Translations under genes and position numbers: made by a program | In this document: positions 23,599 through 35,620 of the stretch, piece by piece | Position numbering within the stretch: the stretch's first letter is position 1 | Layout: the number at the start of each line of letters is the position of its first letter | The notes under the pieces: model-generated | Database searches by the model: none | Seen by the model: only the letters and a program-made list of their open reading frames with translations | What the model was told of the DNA's origin: nothing | From: Ipomoea triloba | Lineage: Eukaryota > Streptophyta > Magnoliopsida > Solanales > Convolvulaceae | NCBI RefSeq assembly: GCF_003576645.1 | Contig: NC_044925.1 | Span: 19,915,959-19,979,958 of the forward strand | Direction: 5' to 3' | DNA length: 64,000 nucleotides

Positions 23599-26500
23599 AT
23601 GGGTTCTAATCTGAATGAGGGTATGTCCAAAGAAACTGCTGTTTTTGGGCTCAAGGTGTGGGAGCTGATTGGGATTATTGTTGTCTTTTTGATAGTATTC
23701 ATCCTCTTATCAGTAACTTTTTATCTCACGTTGCGGAAGAAATCAAGGCGGGCCAAAGAAAGCCTCCCCCTTTGTCAAATTCCGAAAGTTTCAAAGGAAA
23801 TTAAGGAGGTTCAGGTGGATCAAGTGTCCAAGAATGAATTTGCTACTCGAGATGGGAGTTTTCCGACCATTCAAGATAAATCCACTGAGAAAGAATCTGA
23901 TGGGGGTTTGGTGAGTCACGGGACATGGAAAACAAAGAATGGCGATAATAATGGTCAATCGGATTCATTTCATCTTGTTGACAAAGACTATTGCGGGCCA
24001 CATTCACGAGAAGAAGGGAGTTCAGCCAAATTTGCAGTTCATCACAAATCTTACTCCTTACATCCAATAGTTGCTCCATCTCCTCTAACTGGCCTGCCCG
24101 AGGTTTCTCACTTGGGTTGGGGTCACTGGTTTACTTTAAGAGATCTTGAACTTGCAACCAACCGCTTTTCGAAGGAGAACATTCTCGGGGAGGGTGGATA
24201 TTCTGTTGTTTATCGTGGCCAATTGATCAATGGGGCTGAAGTAGCTATCAAGAAGCTCCTCAACAACCTGTGAGTTAATATATCAATTCATTCGAATAAA
24301 TGGCATTAATCTTATTGATCTGTCTATTCTTGCATTTGCATATATATGAGCGTAGATATTCTTTGCCTACAGAGGCCAGGCAGAGAAAGAATTTACAGTG
24401 GAAGTCGAAGCCATTGGCCATGTGCGACACAAACACTTAGTTCGCCTTTTGGGATACTGCATTGAAGGAACTCATAGGTATTGCTTTATTCCCCATACTT
24501 GGTTTGGAAATTAGCTCGTGACTATTTATTCTGTGGTTAATTCAACATACAAACAAGAAAACTGAGTAAAGTTTTAATTTTGTAAAATCTCAATTTAATT
24601 TTTGTTTTTTATCTGCACTTACATCCTTATTGGATTACTGATTTGCATAGTTGTAGGGGCTATCTTCCCCCAAAAGGTTGAATTCCCAACCCCAAAGGCC
24701 CCCACACCCCGACCCGACAGAGTATTTGGGAGGACGTAAATCACGGTAACTCAGTGGCTCAGTAGACAGGGTCATGCCGATACGCACAAGGGATCTGCCC
24801 ATTGGGCATAATCCTCACACTGCTGCTATTGAGTTTCAAACATTAGTCTCTTCCCCTAAATACTATCTACTGAACCAGTGAGCTAAGCCCGTGCGGGCAG
24901 TTGTAGGGGCTATCTTTGTCATTATTGTTGAGCATATTTAAAACTTTATTGCTCTGAAAATAGAGCTAAGGTAAGCCGTAAGCATGTGCAGGAGCCACTT
25001 GATTCAGCCACATTAATATTTAAGAACTCATTTCCTTCAGGATTCTGGTCTATGAGTATGTAAACAATGGAAACTTAGAGCAATGGCTTCATGGAGCTAT
25101 GCAGCAACACGGATATCTTACATGGGAAGCAAGGATGAAGGTTCTCCTTGGCACAGCTAAGGCGTAAGTTCATCTAACTACTTTCTATTTTCAAACTCGA
25201 AGGTTTAAACTTATATGAAGCATTAATTTATTGCAGTCTTGCCTACTTGCACGAGAACATTGAGCCAAAGGTGGTTCATCGGGACATCAAATCGAGCAAT
25301 ATTCTAATAGACGACGAGTTCAACGCTAAGGTCTCGGACTTTGGTCTTGCTAAGCTGTTGGGTGCTGGGAAAAGCCACATCTCGACAAGAGTCATGGGTA
25401 CCTTTGGGTTAGTTTTCCTTCTCATCCTTTCTACTATCAACTCTCGATTGAGTGTTTTTTACTTGTATGTCTTATATGTTTGTCTTGTCCCGGAAATTAT
25501 AGAGTTCAGTTATGTGCCTTTTGTTAAGGCGCAACATATAACATATTCTGTAAAATACTATACAGATATGTGGCTCCTGAATATGCAAATACTGGGCTCT
25601 TGAATGAAAAGAGTGACGTTTACAGCTTTGGAGTTGTTCTGTTAGAAGCTATTACTGGAAGAGACCCAGTGGACTACGGCCGTCCTCCTCAAGAGGTATC
25701 TAATTACGCCTTTCTGACTATTGTGTACAAAAAAAAGTATTTTACTCATGGTTATCATCAAAATTCAAAAGGCAAAACTCTTATATTAAATGGCTTTGAA
25801 TTATATATGCGTTCTAATGATGTGAACATTATGACGATTTGATTTTACTCCCTGATCCACCAACTTAGTTTTGCTACCATAGTATCATGCTATTATCCTC
25901 ATCTTTGTATCAGTAGCATTCTTCAAAAACGGGTAAAGTGGAAATGTGGACAACTTTTTTCGTATGGAGGGAGTGTAAGGGTGTGGGTTGGATTATATTC
26001 AACACGAACATGATTAGTCTCGGTGGGGTCCTAGTGTGCCCTGACTCTAACAAAAAATATAACAGTTGAGCTTCGTGAATATTTTAGTGGACCAAACAAG
26101 CGGGCTTGGGATTGGACCCTCCGCCACCAATACCACGAGACTGAACAGGCTTTGATATCATGTTATAATCCAATTTGGGCCAAGGTCACTTGACTGGGTT
26201 ATAATGCACATGGGCCAAACCACTTTAAAATATTTAATCCAATGAATTAACTAGTTTAACCCATGATCTTCTAAATTCATATGTTCTCTCTTATATTTTC
26301 AATATGGACTCTTAACAAGGTTCTTAGTCCCTTTTGGTGCCACATTGTGAATGAGCTCTAGTGAATGATGGCATAGCATACTGAGGCCAAGAAGCCATAA
26401 GAAAAGAAGGAAGAGTTCAAAAATAGAATGGTGCTTTAATAAATGTTTTAATATTCTGGCCTTTCTATTACTCAAACGTAGAGATTCTAATGACACCAGG

Positions 26501-27181
26501 TGAATCTCGTTGATTGGCTGAAAATGATGGTTGGAAGCAGGCGCTCCGAGGAAGTTGTGGACCCAAATATTGGTTCAAGGCCCTCAACACGGGCTCTTAA
26601 GCGAGCCCTTTTGACTGCTTTGAGATGTGTTGATCCAGATTCTGACAAGAGACCCAAGATGAGCCAAGTCGTTCGTATGCTTGAATCAGAAGAATATCCT
26701 ATACCAAGAGAGGTGCGTTCCTAATTATTTAACACAAGTTTCCCTTGTATCACCCCTATGCTACGTGTGCATTCAATGTGCTATATCTTTATTACATTAA
26801 AGTAAAAAACATTTACACTTATGATTGTTGGAATAGAAGTTCTTATTGGTTTATGTTGGGCGGAGGTCGGTGAAGGGTCAAGTCCAGCAATTGGTGGCTA
26901 GGGGATTGTTGGGCGGAGGCCGATGAAGGCCAAGTCCAGCATCCTGCCTCTCGAAAATGTGAGAGTAAAAGGAAATAAAGTTACGATTTTGCTATTAGTT
27001 ATAGCTTTTGGCGTCGTGTTAAGCGCTTGATCGTAACAGTTTATCCCCTACAACATTGTAGGACCGAAGGCAGCGAAAAGTCCAGGCAGGTGCAGCCGAG
27101 AGTGAATCCCAGCGAGAGAACTACGAGACTGACAAGAGCGACAACCCGGATTCAACATCGGACAGCAAAAGGAATCTTTAA
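23599..27181 (+). CDS. Membrane receptor-like Ser/Thr kinase (At5g18500/At2g42960-like)
   Basis: Seven exons: 23599-24269, 24373-24477, 25041-25163, 25237-25407, 25566-25695, 26500-26712, 27062-27181; total 1533 bases, 510 aa plus TAA, all phases consistent. The protein starts [11 protein letters not shown], has one membrane segment at about 22-45, a basic RKKSRR stop-transfer, a roughly 120-residue polar linker and one kinase domain. Motifs: glycine loop [11 protein letters not shown] (197-207), Lys218, HRDIKSSN with catalytic Asp316, DFG at 334-336, then APEY. It has no real extracellular domain, as in the small plant receptor-like kinases of this group, so it probably acts as a membrane-anchored signalling kinase; its substrate is unknown. 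The third glycine of the loop is Ser202. The C-terminal tail is polar ([20 protein letters not shown]). Confidence 0.94.
24667..24898 (-). mobile_element. SINE in kinase intron 2 with an 18-bp target duplication
   Basis: The 232-bp insert is flanked by exact copies of AGTTGTAGGGGCTATCTT at 24649-24666 and 24899-24916. On the minus strand it begins GCCCGCACGGGCTTAGCTCA, with a box A-like TTAGCTCACTGGTTCAG and, about 50 bases on, a box B-like TGTTTGAAACTC, the internal Pol III promoter layout of tRNA-derived SINEs. A long duplication and a Pol III head together identify a SINE. Its 3' end is G-rich rather than a poly(A). Confidence 0.8.
25696..26499. other. Receptor-kinase intron 5, repeat-derived
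   Basis: This is the largest intron of the gene (804 bp). It holds repeat-like text with 'ggattatattcaacacgaac', 'tgatatcatgttataatcc' and 'gggccaa' words typical of old retroelement or MITE sequence. No coding potential beyond chance is seen. Confidence 0.5.
26850..27045 (-). repeat. Dispersed non-coding repeat (copy 1 of 3)
   Basis: Read on the minus strand, this shares the ordered words 'GCCAAAAGCTATAACTAATAG', 'CTTTATTTCCTT', 'GCTGGACTTGGCCTT', 'CCTCCGCCCAACAATCCCC' (close variants) with 36755-36945 and 57875-58055. All copies are about 190 bp and non-coding, two of them in introns. The element class is not clear; a MITE or SINE relative is possible. Confidence 0.6.
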
Positions 27182-29094
27182 AGCGTGACAAAAGATCGAC
27201 GTCCACTCGCATTGAAGCATTATATTTTGAGATCACGATCGCCAACCAAGTTCCATTCTGAATGTTTGATCTGCCAGCCTAAAGCTGGGGGCTGGATGGG
27301 AGGACATTGGTTGAAACCATAAAAAATAGATAGGGAGGGTTTTCATATATTCTTCCATTTTCGAAAATTCTTGATTGTATGCAAAAGATAGATAGGAAAA
27401 TGAATGGTGTATGAAAGTGGTGGCCTTGTGATATTTTCAGGAGGGTTGTGTACAGAAAATACTTGCTTTATTAGGTACTCATTATTGTTTTGTTTGTTTG
27501 AGTTGTCTCTCATTTCTTCACTAGTATAAAGATAATTTTGTGTGTGTTTTATGGATAGATACTACATTGTCACACACGGGCGTTTGACAATTGTCATGTT
27601 AGGTAATTGGTTGGTCCACCACTTTAAGCGTTTTGACATGGTCAAAAAGCTAAAAAGAAATTGTTTAGTAACTAACATGTTGAAGCACCGTTTTTGCTCC
27701 AAATTGAAATCCCAAATGCTCCTAAAAGCGTGTTTTAATATGAATGTCCTTGTAGGTCTTTTATATGTTAACCGCTAATAGTTAGCATATAATTTTATTA
27801 AACATCTCTTTAATATGAATGTCCTTGTAGATTTACATTTTTCATTTTTAATATACTAAGATTCATTTTTAAATAGTATTTTTAAAAATGAATATTTCGA
27901 ACATTAAAAATAAATATTTATTGTATTAAAAATGAATCTTATTGAAGTGAACCATGTTTCAAAGTATAATGATAGGGCTGGTTGGTTTGGAATCTTAAAC
28001 AATGCTCACTAACAAATTAACAAGAGTTTACTTAGTGATTGTTTTCAAAAAAAAAAAAAAAGAGTTTACTTAGTGATACAGATCAGGTAATAAAAAATTA
28101 AATTACTATTTTAACACCAGAATTGACTAGACAATAATTAAATATCAAAAGCGATCAATTCTAAGAGATATACAAATTAAATTACTATTTTAACCTCACA
28201 ATTGACTAGACAATAATTAATTATCAAAAGCCATCAATTTTAAAAGGAATAAATCACTATAAAGTGTAGAGAATGCATAAATCATGGTAAAATATAAAGT
28301 TAATATGCCCATTAAGTCTTGTGGAGTAGATACAAGATGTGTCACAATAAATAAAAGATCAAGAGTTTGCAACATTGTAGGTGTTGACCCACGAGGGATA
28401 CAATTCCAAACCATGTTACCATAAGAAATCCAATCTGCACCCTGCAATTGCCATCGCTGTTAAAACTTATCTCAATCTGACTTTGCACCAGAAAATGACT
28501 ACCTTTTTTTTTTTTTCATACATTTCGTTTTAAAGTAAATGTTAACTGGGTCCTCCGAGTATAGTGACACCACCACGTTTAGTCCTAAACTTTCAATTTA
28601 ATCACCCATGGTCCTTCAACATTCAAGTTAATCATCCATAGTCCTTCAACTTTCAAATTTTAACCAATCGTAGTCCTTCTATTAGCTTAAGGCAAAGTTT
28701 AGGACCACAACTGGTTAACATTTGAAAGTTAAAGGATCATAAGTAGTTAACTTGAAAGTTGAAAGACTATAGGTGATTAAATTGAAAGTTTAAGACTAAA
28801 TGTGGCAATGGCACTATACTCAAGAACCTATATAGCATTAACTCTTTCTTTTTACAAACTAGAAGTTCACCCACTCTACTAATTTACCTTCTGTAAATTT
28901 GAAACATTGTACTCCATATTAATCAGCAACACTCCAAGTACAAGAAGCCATTACCACTCTTCCTGAATTCCTTTTAATCACATAACACACCCAAATTGAT
29001 AGTATACACAACATTAGCATGGGGACATCCAAAAACCGAAATCGATTCAGATGCACAACTCTACTCCCTATTCAAGCACTTTCTTGGATCAAAG
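27182..29094. other. Spacer between convergent kinase and Rab-GAP genes
   Basis: The first 300 bases probably hold the kinase 3' UTR. The rest is AT-rich, with a roughly 79-bp unit repeated in tandem at about 28096-28245, an A run at 28049-28063, a T run at 28505-28518 and an inverted-end MITE at 28542-28842. No gene is visible. Confidence 0.6.
28542..28842. mobile_element. MITE with long inverted ends
   Basis: The left end, reading GTTAACTGGGTCCTCCGAGTATAG, matches the reverse complement of the right end, GTTAATGCTATATAGGTTC then TTGAGTATAG, and both continue into 'tgccatttagtcctaaactttcaatttaatcac' with few changes. The whole element folds back over nearly its full length. It shares the 'tttagtcctaa' wording of the MITEs in haspin intron 11 and in Rab-GAP intron 7. 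Confidence 0.65.
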
Positions 29095-32000
29095 TCAGGG
29101 TGATGGCTCTTTCGGTTTAGCATGGGCTTCAGGGACCTTTGCGCGTTGCTTTTCATATTGTTGTTTCAGTTCTTTCAAACGCTTGGAGATCTGGATGAAG
29201 ATGGAATGCAAGAAAGGGTGATTAAAACATAAATGAAGTAACCAGCAGCCAACTAACAAGGATTGTTCTTCCGCATAATTATTTTGTAGAGTTTATTTCA
29301 CTTTGATCCCTCGGCTATAGAGACATTTTCATCTACGGTGCTCAACTATCAACTTTTCCACATTTTGAGAATCTAACAGATATAGTCCTTCAAGTGGAAT
29401 CTTTGGTCTTCAAACATGTCTCATGAAATAATTATCTAGAAAAGACCGAAGGACATACCAAAGATTCCTCTTTAAGGACTAAATTGGATAGATTTTGAAA
29501 TGTCAAATACTAAGTGTGAAAAAATTGATAGTCAAGAATTATAGGTAGAAATGCCACTATAAACAATGGACTAAAAGTGAAAATACATTTTAAATTTAGG
29601 CTATATATATATTAGAATCTTAGTCCCTCAACTATAATGGCATTTCTAGGTTTGGTGATCAACTATCAATTTTTTCTTTTCATATTTAGTGCATAATTAT
29701 AAAAAAAATCTGGTCACATTCTATTGCTTCCATTAAATCTGAATGGACAGAGGGCATTTTATCTTTTCTAGTCCTCCAATTCCCATAGGAATTAATTATA
29801 ATTTAGAATAAAAATTAAATTAACAATCGAGCACCCAATTAAAAAATGCCACTATAGTCGACGAACCAAAAGTGAAATAAATTCTAAATATTTTTTCTTT
29901 TATGTGGTATGTGGATTGAATTTCCCAACATTCCTAATTAATAAATAGAAATTCATGACTATAATACTCTACGTCCATTTAAACCCTAATGAGGGAAAGA
30001 CCCCAATTGAAAGAGGGATTAATACCTTGAGTGAATAGGCCATTGGCAATAGGGTATCTGGGTTCATTGCATCATCAGGGAAGTTGCGTAAAGCATGTAT
30101 AAGTTTCTCAAAAGGTAATTTCACCTGTTAACAAGAATTGAAGTCATCTTAAGCTATTAAAATGGAAAGAGAAGAAAAGATAAAATGCAAAAATCTGAAA
30201 TAATTAAAAACTCACCAGATCATCGTGGCAATATTTCAATAAAGCCAATCCAACCTTAAATACAATTTTAACACCCTGGGTCAAAGTGAAATTAGTAAGA
30301 TCTACAGTAATTTCAAAGTAAGGCAAGGTAACCAAAGATGATGATAATCAATCAGCTTACCTCATAGAGAAATACATCCCAAATTCTAAGAGCCAAGTGA
30401 AATGGGAAAGAATATGAGAAAACAGTTATGAACCACTGGCTTGCATACATGCTGGGATTGATCATCTCTTGAGAAAAGTGCTCTCCAAGTTTAGGCATCA
30501 AATCCTTTACTAACTGATCAAATTGAAAGAGATATTGCTGTACAAGAGGCAGTCCTACCTAGTCCACATGGCAAACAACTTATTACCATATTTCAAATGT
30601 ATGAAAACACTCCAGATTAAATGAAGTCAGGCATAGATATGCAATAAGCAATTACAGGAAATAACTACTAAATCCTCTATGGGGAGAAAATGCCAAAATT
30701 TTCATGATAACAGGAGGACACAGACACAAATAATTTAACTTAAAAAACCAGGTCTTCTGAGAGACAGTCCTAAATATTTTAACACTGTTAGATTTCAGAT
30801 TTTTAGTATATATCGATCACAAGTAGTACTAAATAATATTTGTATAGAAGTAATATTACAAACCACTTCTAAAACATGCTTCAGAAACTAAGTGAGGATG
30901 CTTTCTCTCCCAATATTTGTATAGAGAATACTACTATTATATACCCATTTTTTCTGTTATTGTCACAAAATCATACACTCACCACTTATGTAACAAGAAC
31001 ATATTAAAAGAGCCGAACGTTGATCAATTGATCAAAGAAAATGTGATTCATGTCTTTTTTTTTTCTTCTTTTTTTTTTCAAAGACAGTGAAGTAACCCAA
31101 CAAAAAAGGGCTTACCAAATACATTCCTTCCATTGGTGAGTGTACAGCTCCCTTCAACAAGGCAACCAATAACCAAAATGCATCTTCTTCACTCATGTAA
31201 AGAAGCAGGAGGCCCGCCACAAATCCCATGCCCTACATTAAGGTATGATTCCAATATTATACAGTCCAACAAAACTAGATTAGATTTCTATTAATCATTA
31301 TGGTATACACCTGCACATATCCAACATCTCTGTCATATACAGAGTATGCTTTCAGAACATTGTAAAGAGACCTCTGACCAGGTCCATGCCTCTGCTGGAA
31401 GAATACATGTGAAGGGAAGGTGCGAGAAATATCTCGAATAATATCTAGCTCAGAAGCTGATGTCTCATATATGACGAGTTGCTGCACCAGACAACATTTA
31501 CAATGAGTTCAATAATATCCATTGCACTGGTACCAAAAGACATATATTCAGCAATTATAATGAATAGATGGAATGATGGATATCCACCACAAAATATGCC
31601 TTAAACTTGCAAGAGGTCAAGCTCTCTCCATCTGTACTCTATTGTAGTAATGTAATTCTAAAGGCTGAATATCCTATTAAAGATCATCTAGATCCAATAA
31701 GATGGTTCAAGCTCAAGAAGCCATGTAAGTTCCTTGCAAGATGGTTGTGAGGCCCAACACTCTAGAGGAAGAAGATTCAAGCCTTGATCATTGTATATTA
31801 TGCTGAGAAGAGATGATGCACTCAGGACCTACACCTAACCCATGAGAGGAAACCCAAGTTCTCAATCTAAAAGTTTAAAAGCAAGTGGAAGATGCTTATT
31901 CGGATCAAGCCTAGTTTCAAAGCCAATTAGAGAGATAATAGCCATGCGGCCCATGCAAGTTACATCTTAAAGGCCATGAAGTGTCAGCACTGTTTTATTT

Positions 32001-33455
32001 GCTTTAGAGCTTATTTTGATGTAGGTCCCTAGGTTGGGCCAACTTGTAGGCCTAGAAAGTGGAAGAAGTGTCTTTAATTTTCAGCACATTTTTCTTATGT
32101 TTTGGAACATATTTGGGTGTATTTTAACTTTTAAGCCTCTACGTTGTGGCCACTTTTAGGCAAGCCCCTTTTGTGTCCTATCCTAGCTTAACTTATTAGT
32201 TTTAAATGCCCTAAAAGCCTACCCTAGCCTTAGTTATCTGAAAGTCCAATTATTGGGTTTTAAGTCTTGATTAGTTAGGCCAATTAGTGGGATAGACAAC
32301 ATAAAGCCTAAACCTATATATTTAGCCCTTATTACTTCATTCAAGAGAAGTTTGCCTCTTTATAAACTAAGATTAAGTGTTGAATATTCTCTATACACAT
32401 TAGCGTGTGGCTTCTCTTGTTCGACTTGGAATTGGTAATAATCAAGCTACTGTTCAAGATTGGCAGAGACTAGAGACAACCCAAGCTCTACAAATTTTGA
32501 AGGTAACCCTCTTAACATTAGACTAATTTGTATGACCAGGTTGTTATCTTGTGGTTGTTATTTGTTTGAATCACATAATGTAGGTATGGTGAAAATGCAC
32601 CAGTAAAGCAAAACTATGTACAAAGTAGTTTAAAATTAACTTATAATGTCTACCTCATATACTCCTGGATTCATCAGCAAAAGATCCCGACTTCCAGAAA
32701 TTAGCTGCCAAACAAGCCCCCTCAAACAATCAGGAATTCCTTTCCGTATTCGCCTTTTAACTACATGAGGTTTTCTCCGAACATAATGCTTCCAATCGCT
32801 TCCTCCAACACCAATCATCTTCCTCCATTTTCTAATCCTTCTTTCCTCCCTGAAAATTTTGTAGATTATAATACATAAATTCTTTAAAATATAGTAATGG
32901 TTTTCTATGATCACCATCCCTCTCTATAAACACATGCAGAATATTGATGCAAAAGGAGTATAAAATATTATTTTGGGCAAAATGAAGATCATCCCTATGC
33001 CAAAGTTTTCTTGACCTTTGAAAAGGATTCTCATTTCAAATTCTTGCAGCTGGTAGGAACATTTTCAATAACAGTATTTTAATCTTTCATTTATGAGAAT
33101 TAATAATATAGTTTTGAATGAAAGACCAATTTTTAGGATTGCAGGACACTGCCTTTTTAAACACTGTACTCATCTAATAACCATGCTAAGAAAGTGCAAG
33201 CTGAAGATCATTAAAGAAGCAAAACATCATAATATAAACCATAAAAATGCACAAGAGAATGTGTAAGCACAATTTAAAAAAAAAAAAAAAAAAAAAGCCT
33301 TAAATTAGCAAAACAAGTGCTAACCTCTGATGTTCATAGGCTGATTTGCTTCTAGCAAAACCATTTGAATTACCATCTTGTTTTAAAAACCCAAATCTAT
33401 CAACTCTAGGCAATGGTGGTTGTGGGTCACCTTCATCTACTCCTACTTTTTCCAT
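29095..33455 (-). CDS. Rab GTPase-activating protein with TBC domain
   Basis: TBC-domain proteins speed GTP hydrolysis by Rab GTPases and so switch off steps of vesicle traffic. Eight exons on the minus strand: 33325-33455, 32654-32849, 31311-31481, 31116-31232, 30361-30558, 30216-30275, 30026-30124, 29095-29190; total 1068 bases, 355 aa plus TGA, phases consistent throughout. The protein starts MEKVGVDEGDPQPPLP. The TBC fold begins at RKGIPDCLRGLVWQL and shows both catalytic fingers: the arginine motif IIRDISR (Arg129) and the glutamine motif YVQ (Gln166, in GYVQGMGF). It ends with LRIWDVFLYEGVKIVF and a short charged tail that looks coiled (ISKRLKELKQQYEKQR). The length suits a compact single-domain plant TBC protein. 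The Rab it serves cannot be read from sequence. Confidence 0.95.
29285..29890. mobile_element. Two adjacent inverted-end MITEs in Rab-GAP intron 7
   Basis: 29285-29590 begins 'tttcactttgatccctcggctatagagacatt' and ends with the mirrored 'aatgccactataaacaatggactaaaagtgaaa'. 29612-29890 begins 'cttagtccctcaactataatggcattt' and ends 'aaatgccactatagtcgacgaaccaaaagtgaa'. Each therefore folds back at its ends, and the two are relatives of the same non-coding family. They lie side by side in the 835-bp intron. Confidence 0.55.
31482..32653. other. Rab-GAP intron 2, probable LTR-retroelement remnant
   Basis: About 900 bases (31600-32550) look inserted: a degraded frame in the first half, then non-coding text ending with 'cattcaagagaagtttgcctctt' and 'gcgtgtggcttctcttgttcgac', wording common near the ends of plant LTRs. 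I could not find matching long terminal repeats or a target duplication, so a solo LTR or decayed element are both possible. Confidence 0.35.
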
Positions 33456-33577
33456 TTGCTGGCCACATGAATCTTCAACACGCTAGCAGATCATCATCAC
33501 TAATCTACACTCCCATGACAATGTAGCATGTTCTCAGTTTCATTCACAACTAGCACACAGTTATCCACACCAATAAA

Positions 33578-33610
<33 letters not shown>

Positions 33611-34097
33611 ACAAAATACTACATTAATCGATCAGAATGGAAACCTTAAACCATCCAACGCTCAATTCAATTTATCATGACAGAAAATTTTACAATCAGC
33701 TTTTTTCCACATGGAATTCACTTTAAAATCACAAAATACAAACGATCCATAACGATAGTTTCATCACCCGATTAGAAAACAACAGAAAACTAATACTATA
33801 GCTCTTACCCCATGCCAAAAAGGAACAATAAACTGAATTGTGACTGAAAATCATTACATACAAAACCCCCAACACGAGGGATCAAGAGTTTAGCATCCAA
33901 TAATTAATAAGGGTTTAACTTAAATTCAGATTAGTAGCCGATTTTAAAATCAATATCGAATAGAAACAAAATCTGCAGAAACTTAAAAATTCATATATAT
34001 TAACATTAATTAAGAATTGTGATTAATTAATTAACATACAAGGAAAACATAAGAAGAAACCAAACCTGGGGATATTTCACAGAATGGTGAAAATTGG

Positions 34098-34134
34098 AAG
34101 TTCTATCTTTAAATGATATTTAAAGATAGAACTT
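34098..34134. repeat. Near-perfect short palindrome
   Basis: AAGTTCTATCTTTAAAT is followed immediately by its inverse ATTTAAAGATAGAACTT, with about 3 bases between the arms. It lies some 650 bases upstream of the Rab-GAP start codon. The word 'gaaagttctgtctttttc' recurs about 30 bases on, so it may be the remnant of a small element. Confidence 0.65.
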
Positions 34135-34559
34135 CGTATTTCTCTTCCAAATGACGATTGAAAGTTCTGTCTTTTTCTTTACAACAAAAAAAAAGTTCTT
34201 TAAAATGTACGGAACATATCCCATTGTTATAAGATAGACTAGGGTTCATGTTGCAGTGTGAATCAATTTTGTTTTTTTAATTAATATATTTTGTACCTAC
34301 AGTTAATAATTTTTATACATGTAAATAAATAATTATTTGATAATGGTTGACACGCAATATGATAATTCTACAAATACAGAATCTGAAAATTATTTTTGAA
34401 TCAAGATTTACAATACAAGGTAGACTCTGATCCATTGTATAATTTCCCCGAATGCATCTCCATTATATGGAGTAATTTCTAACTAATAATAAGAATGAAA
34501 ATAATCAAAGTGGCATTGATCATTGTTACCGAAGAATCTTCTTGTATTTTTTTTTTTTG

Positions 34560-34910
34560 AAAAAATAGCATAAATTGACATTTTAAGTGGCCATTTTGTG
34601 ATACAAATATAAGTGAGATCCACATCCGATTTGGGTCGGGTCAAAGCGGATTTGGGTTCTTCGTAGTCAGACGAAGAGATTGATCAAAATAGATAATGGG
34701 TGAATGGAAAATTGATTTTCAAAGTAAACCCATTTGATATGGAAATTCAAGTAGAAAAGCTTTAAAGTAAGCTTTTGTCCGACATTTGTAAGGGGAGTGA
34801 GTTTGCACCATTATTTATATAAGAGCCTTTTTAAGCATATTGACTTGTATAGGATAGAGGTTTTCTCTCACGCGTAGGATTTGCAAATCAAATTCCAAAG
34901 GAGATTAATT
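34560..34910 (-). repeat. Dispersed repeat, copy in the divergent promoter
   Basis: Shares ordered words with the reverse complement of 8930-9260: 'tttgtgatacaaatat', 'gatttgggtcgggtcaaagcgga', 'ttcttcgtagtcagacgaa', 'gataatgggtgaatg', 'cttttgtccgacatt', 'gcaccattatttatataagag'. Another divergent copy lies at 20140-20330. It is non-coding. Confidence 0.65.
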
Positions 34911-35014
34911 CTAGTTTGAATTATTTAGATTTAGATTTAATCTCTTTAGTGGCTAGCCGCTATATATATAAAATTAATTTCATTTCTCTCAACAAAATCG
35001 TTTATATGGTCTTA

Positions 35015-35620
35015 AACCAAGGACATTTTAGTCTATTCAGTTCTAAATATTAAGTCATTTTCTTTTTTTTTTTTCAAACAAAAAAAAATTTGGTCCTAAA
35101 TTTATATGTGTCACTCAACATTTAGTCTTTTATTTTCAAAACATTCCCGTTAGTGCTAACATTATTATGACATGACCGTTTCTGGTCATCCTTCAATAAA
35201 TATGTTTAAATGACATTATTAATTATTCAAAATTTACATTTTTTTCTTATTGAGTATAGTAAAATTGTTATCAAATACATAAGTCTATTGCAATTTTTTT
35301 TAAAAGTGCAATTTAAAAAATCACAAGTCTTCGTCATGACAAACCTTAAGTCTAGTGTATTATCTATTCCATAAAAATATACAAGACTTGTAGTTCTATT
35401 ACCAAGAAGAAAACAAGAGGATTTTGAGTAGTTAATAACATCATTTAAACATATTTGTTGACGGAGGACTAACAATAGTCATGTTACAATAATGTTAGGA
35501 CTAACATGGATGTTTTGAAAAAATTAAAAGTAGAATGACACATATAAATCTAGGACTAAAATATGAAAAATAATAACACTTAGAATTGAATAATAAACCA
35601 AAATGTCATTATATTTAATA
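35015..35620. mobile_element. Foldback element with long inverted ends
   Basis: The left half, with 'aaggacattttagtctattcagttctaa', 'tttagtcttttattttcaaaacattcccgttagtgctaacatta' and similar, is mirrored by 35465-35620 ('ggactaacatggatgttttgaaaaaattaaaagtag', 'cttagaattgaataataaaccaaaatgtc'). The arms are 150 bases or more with moderate divergence. No coding capacity is present. Confidence 0.5.
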
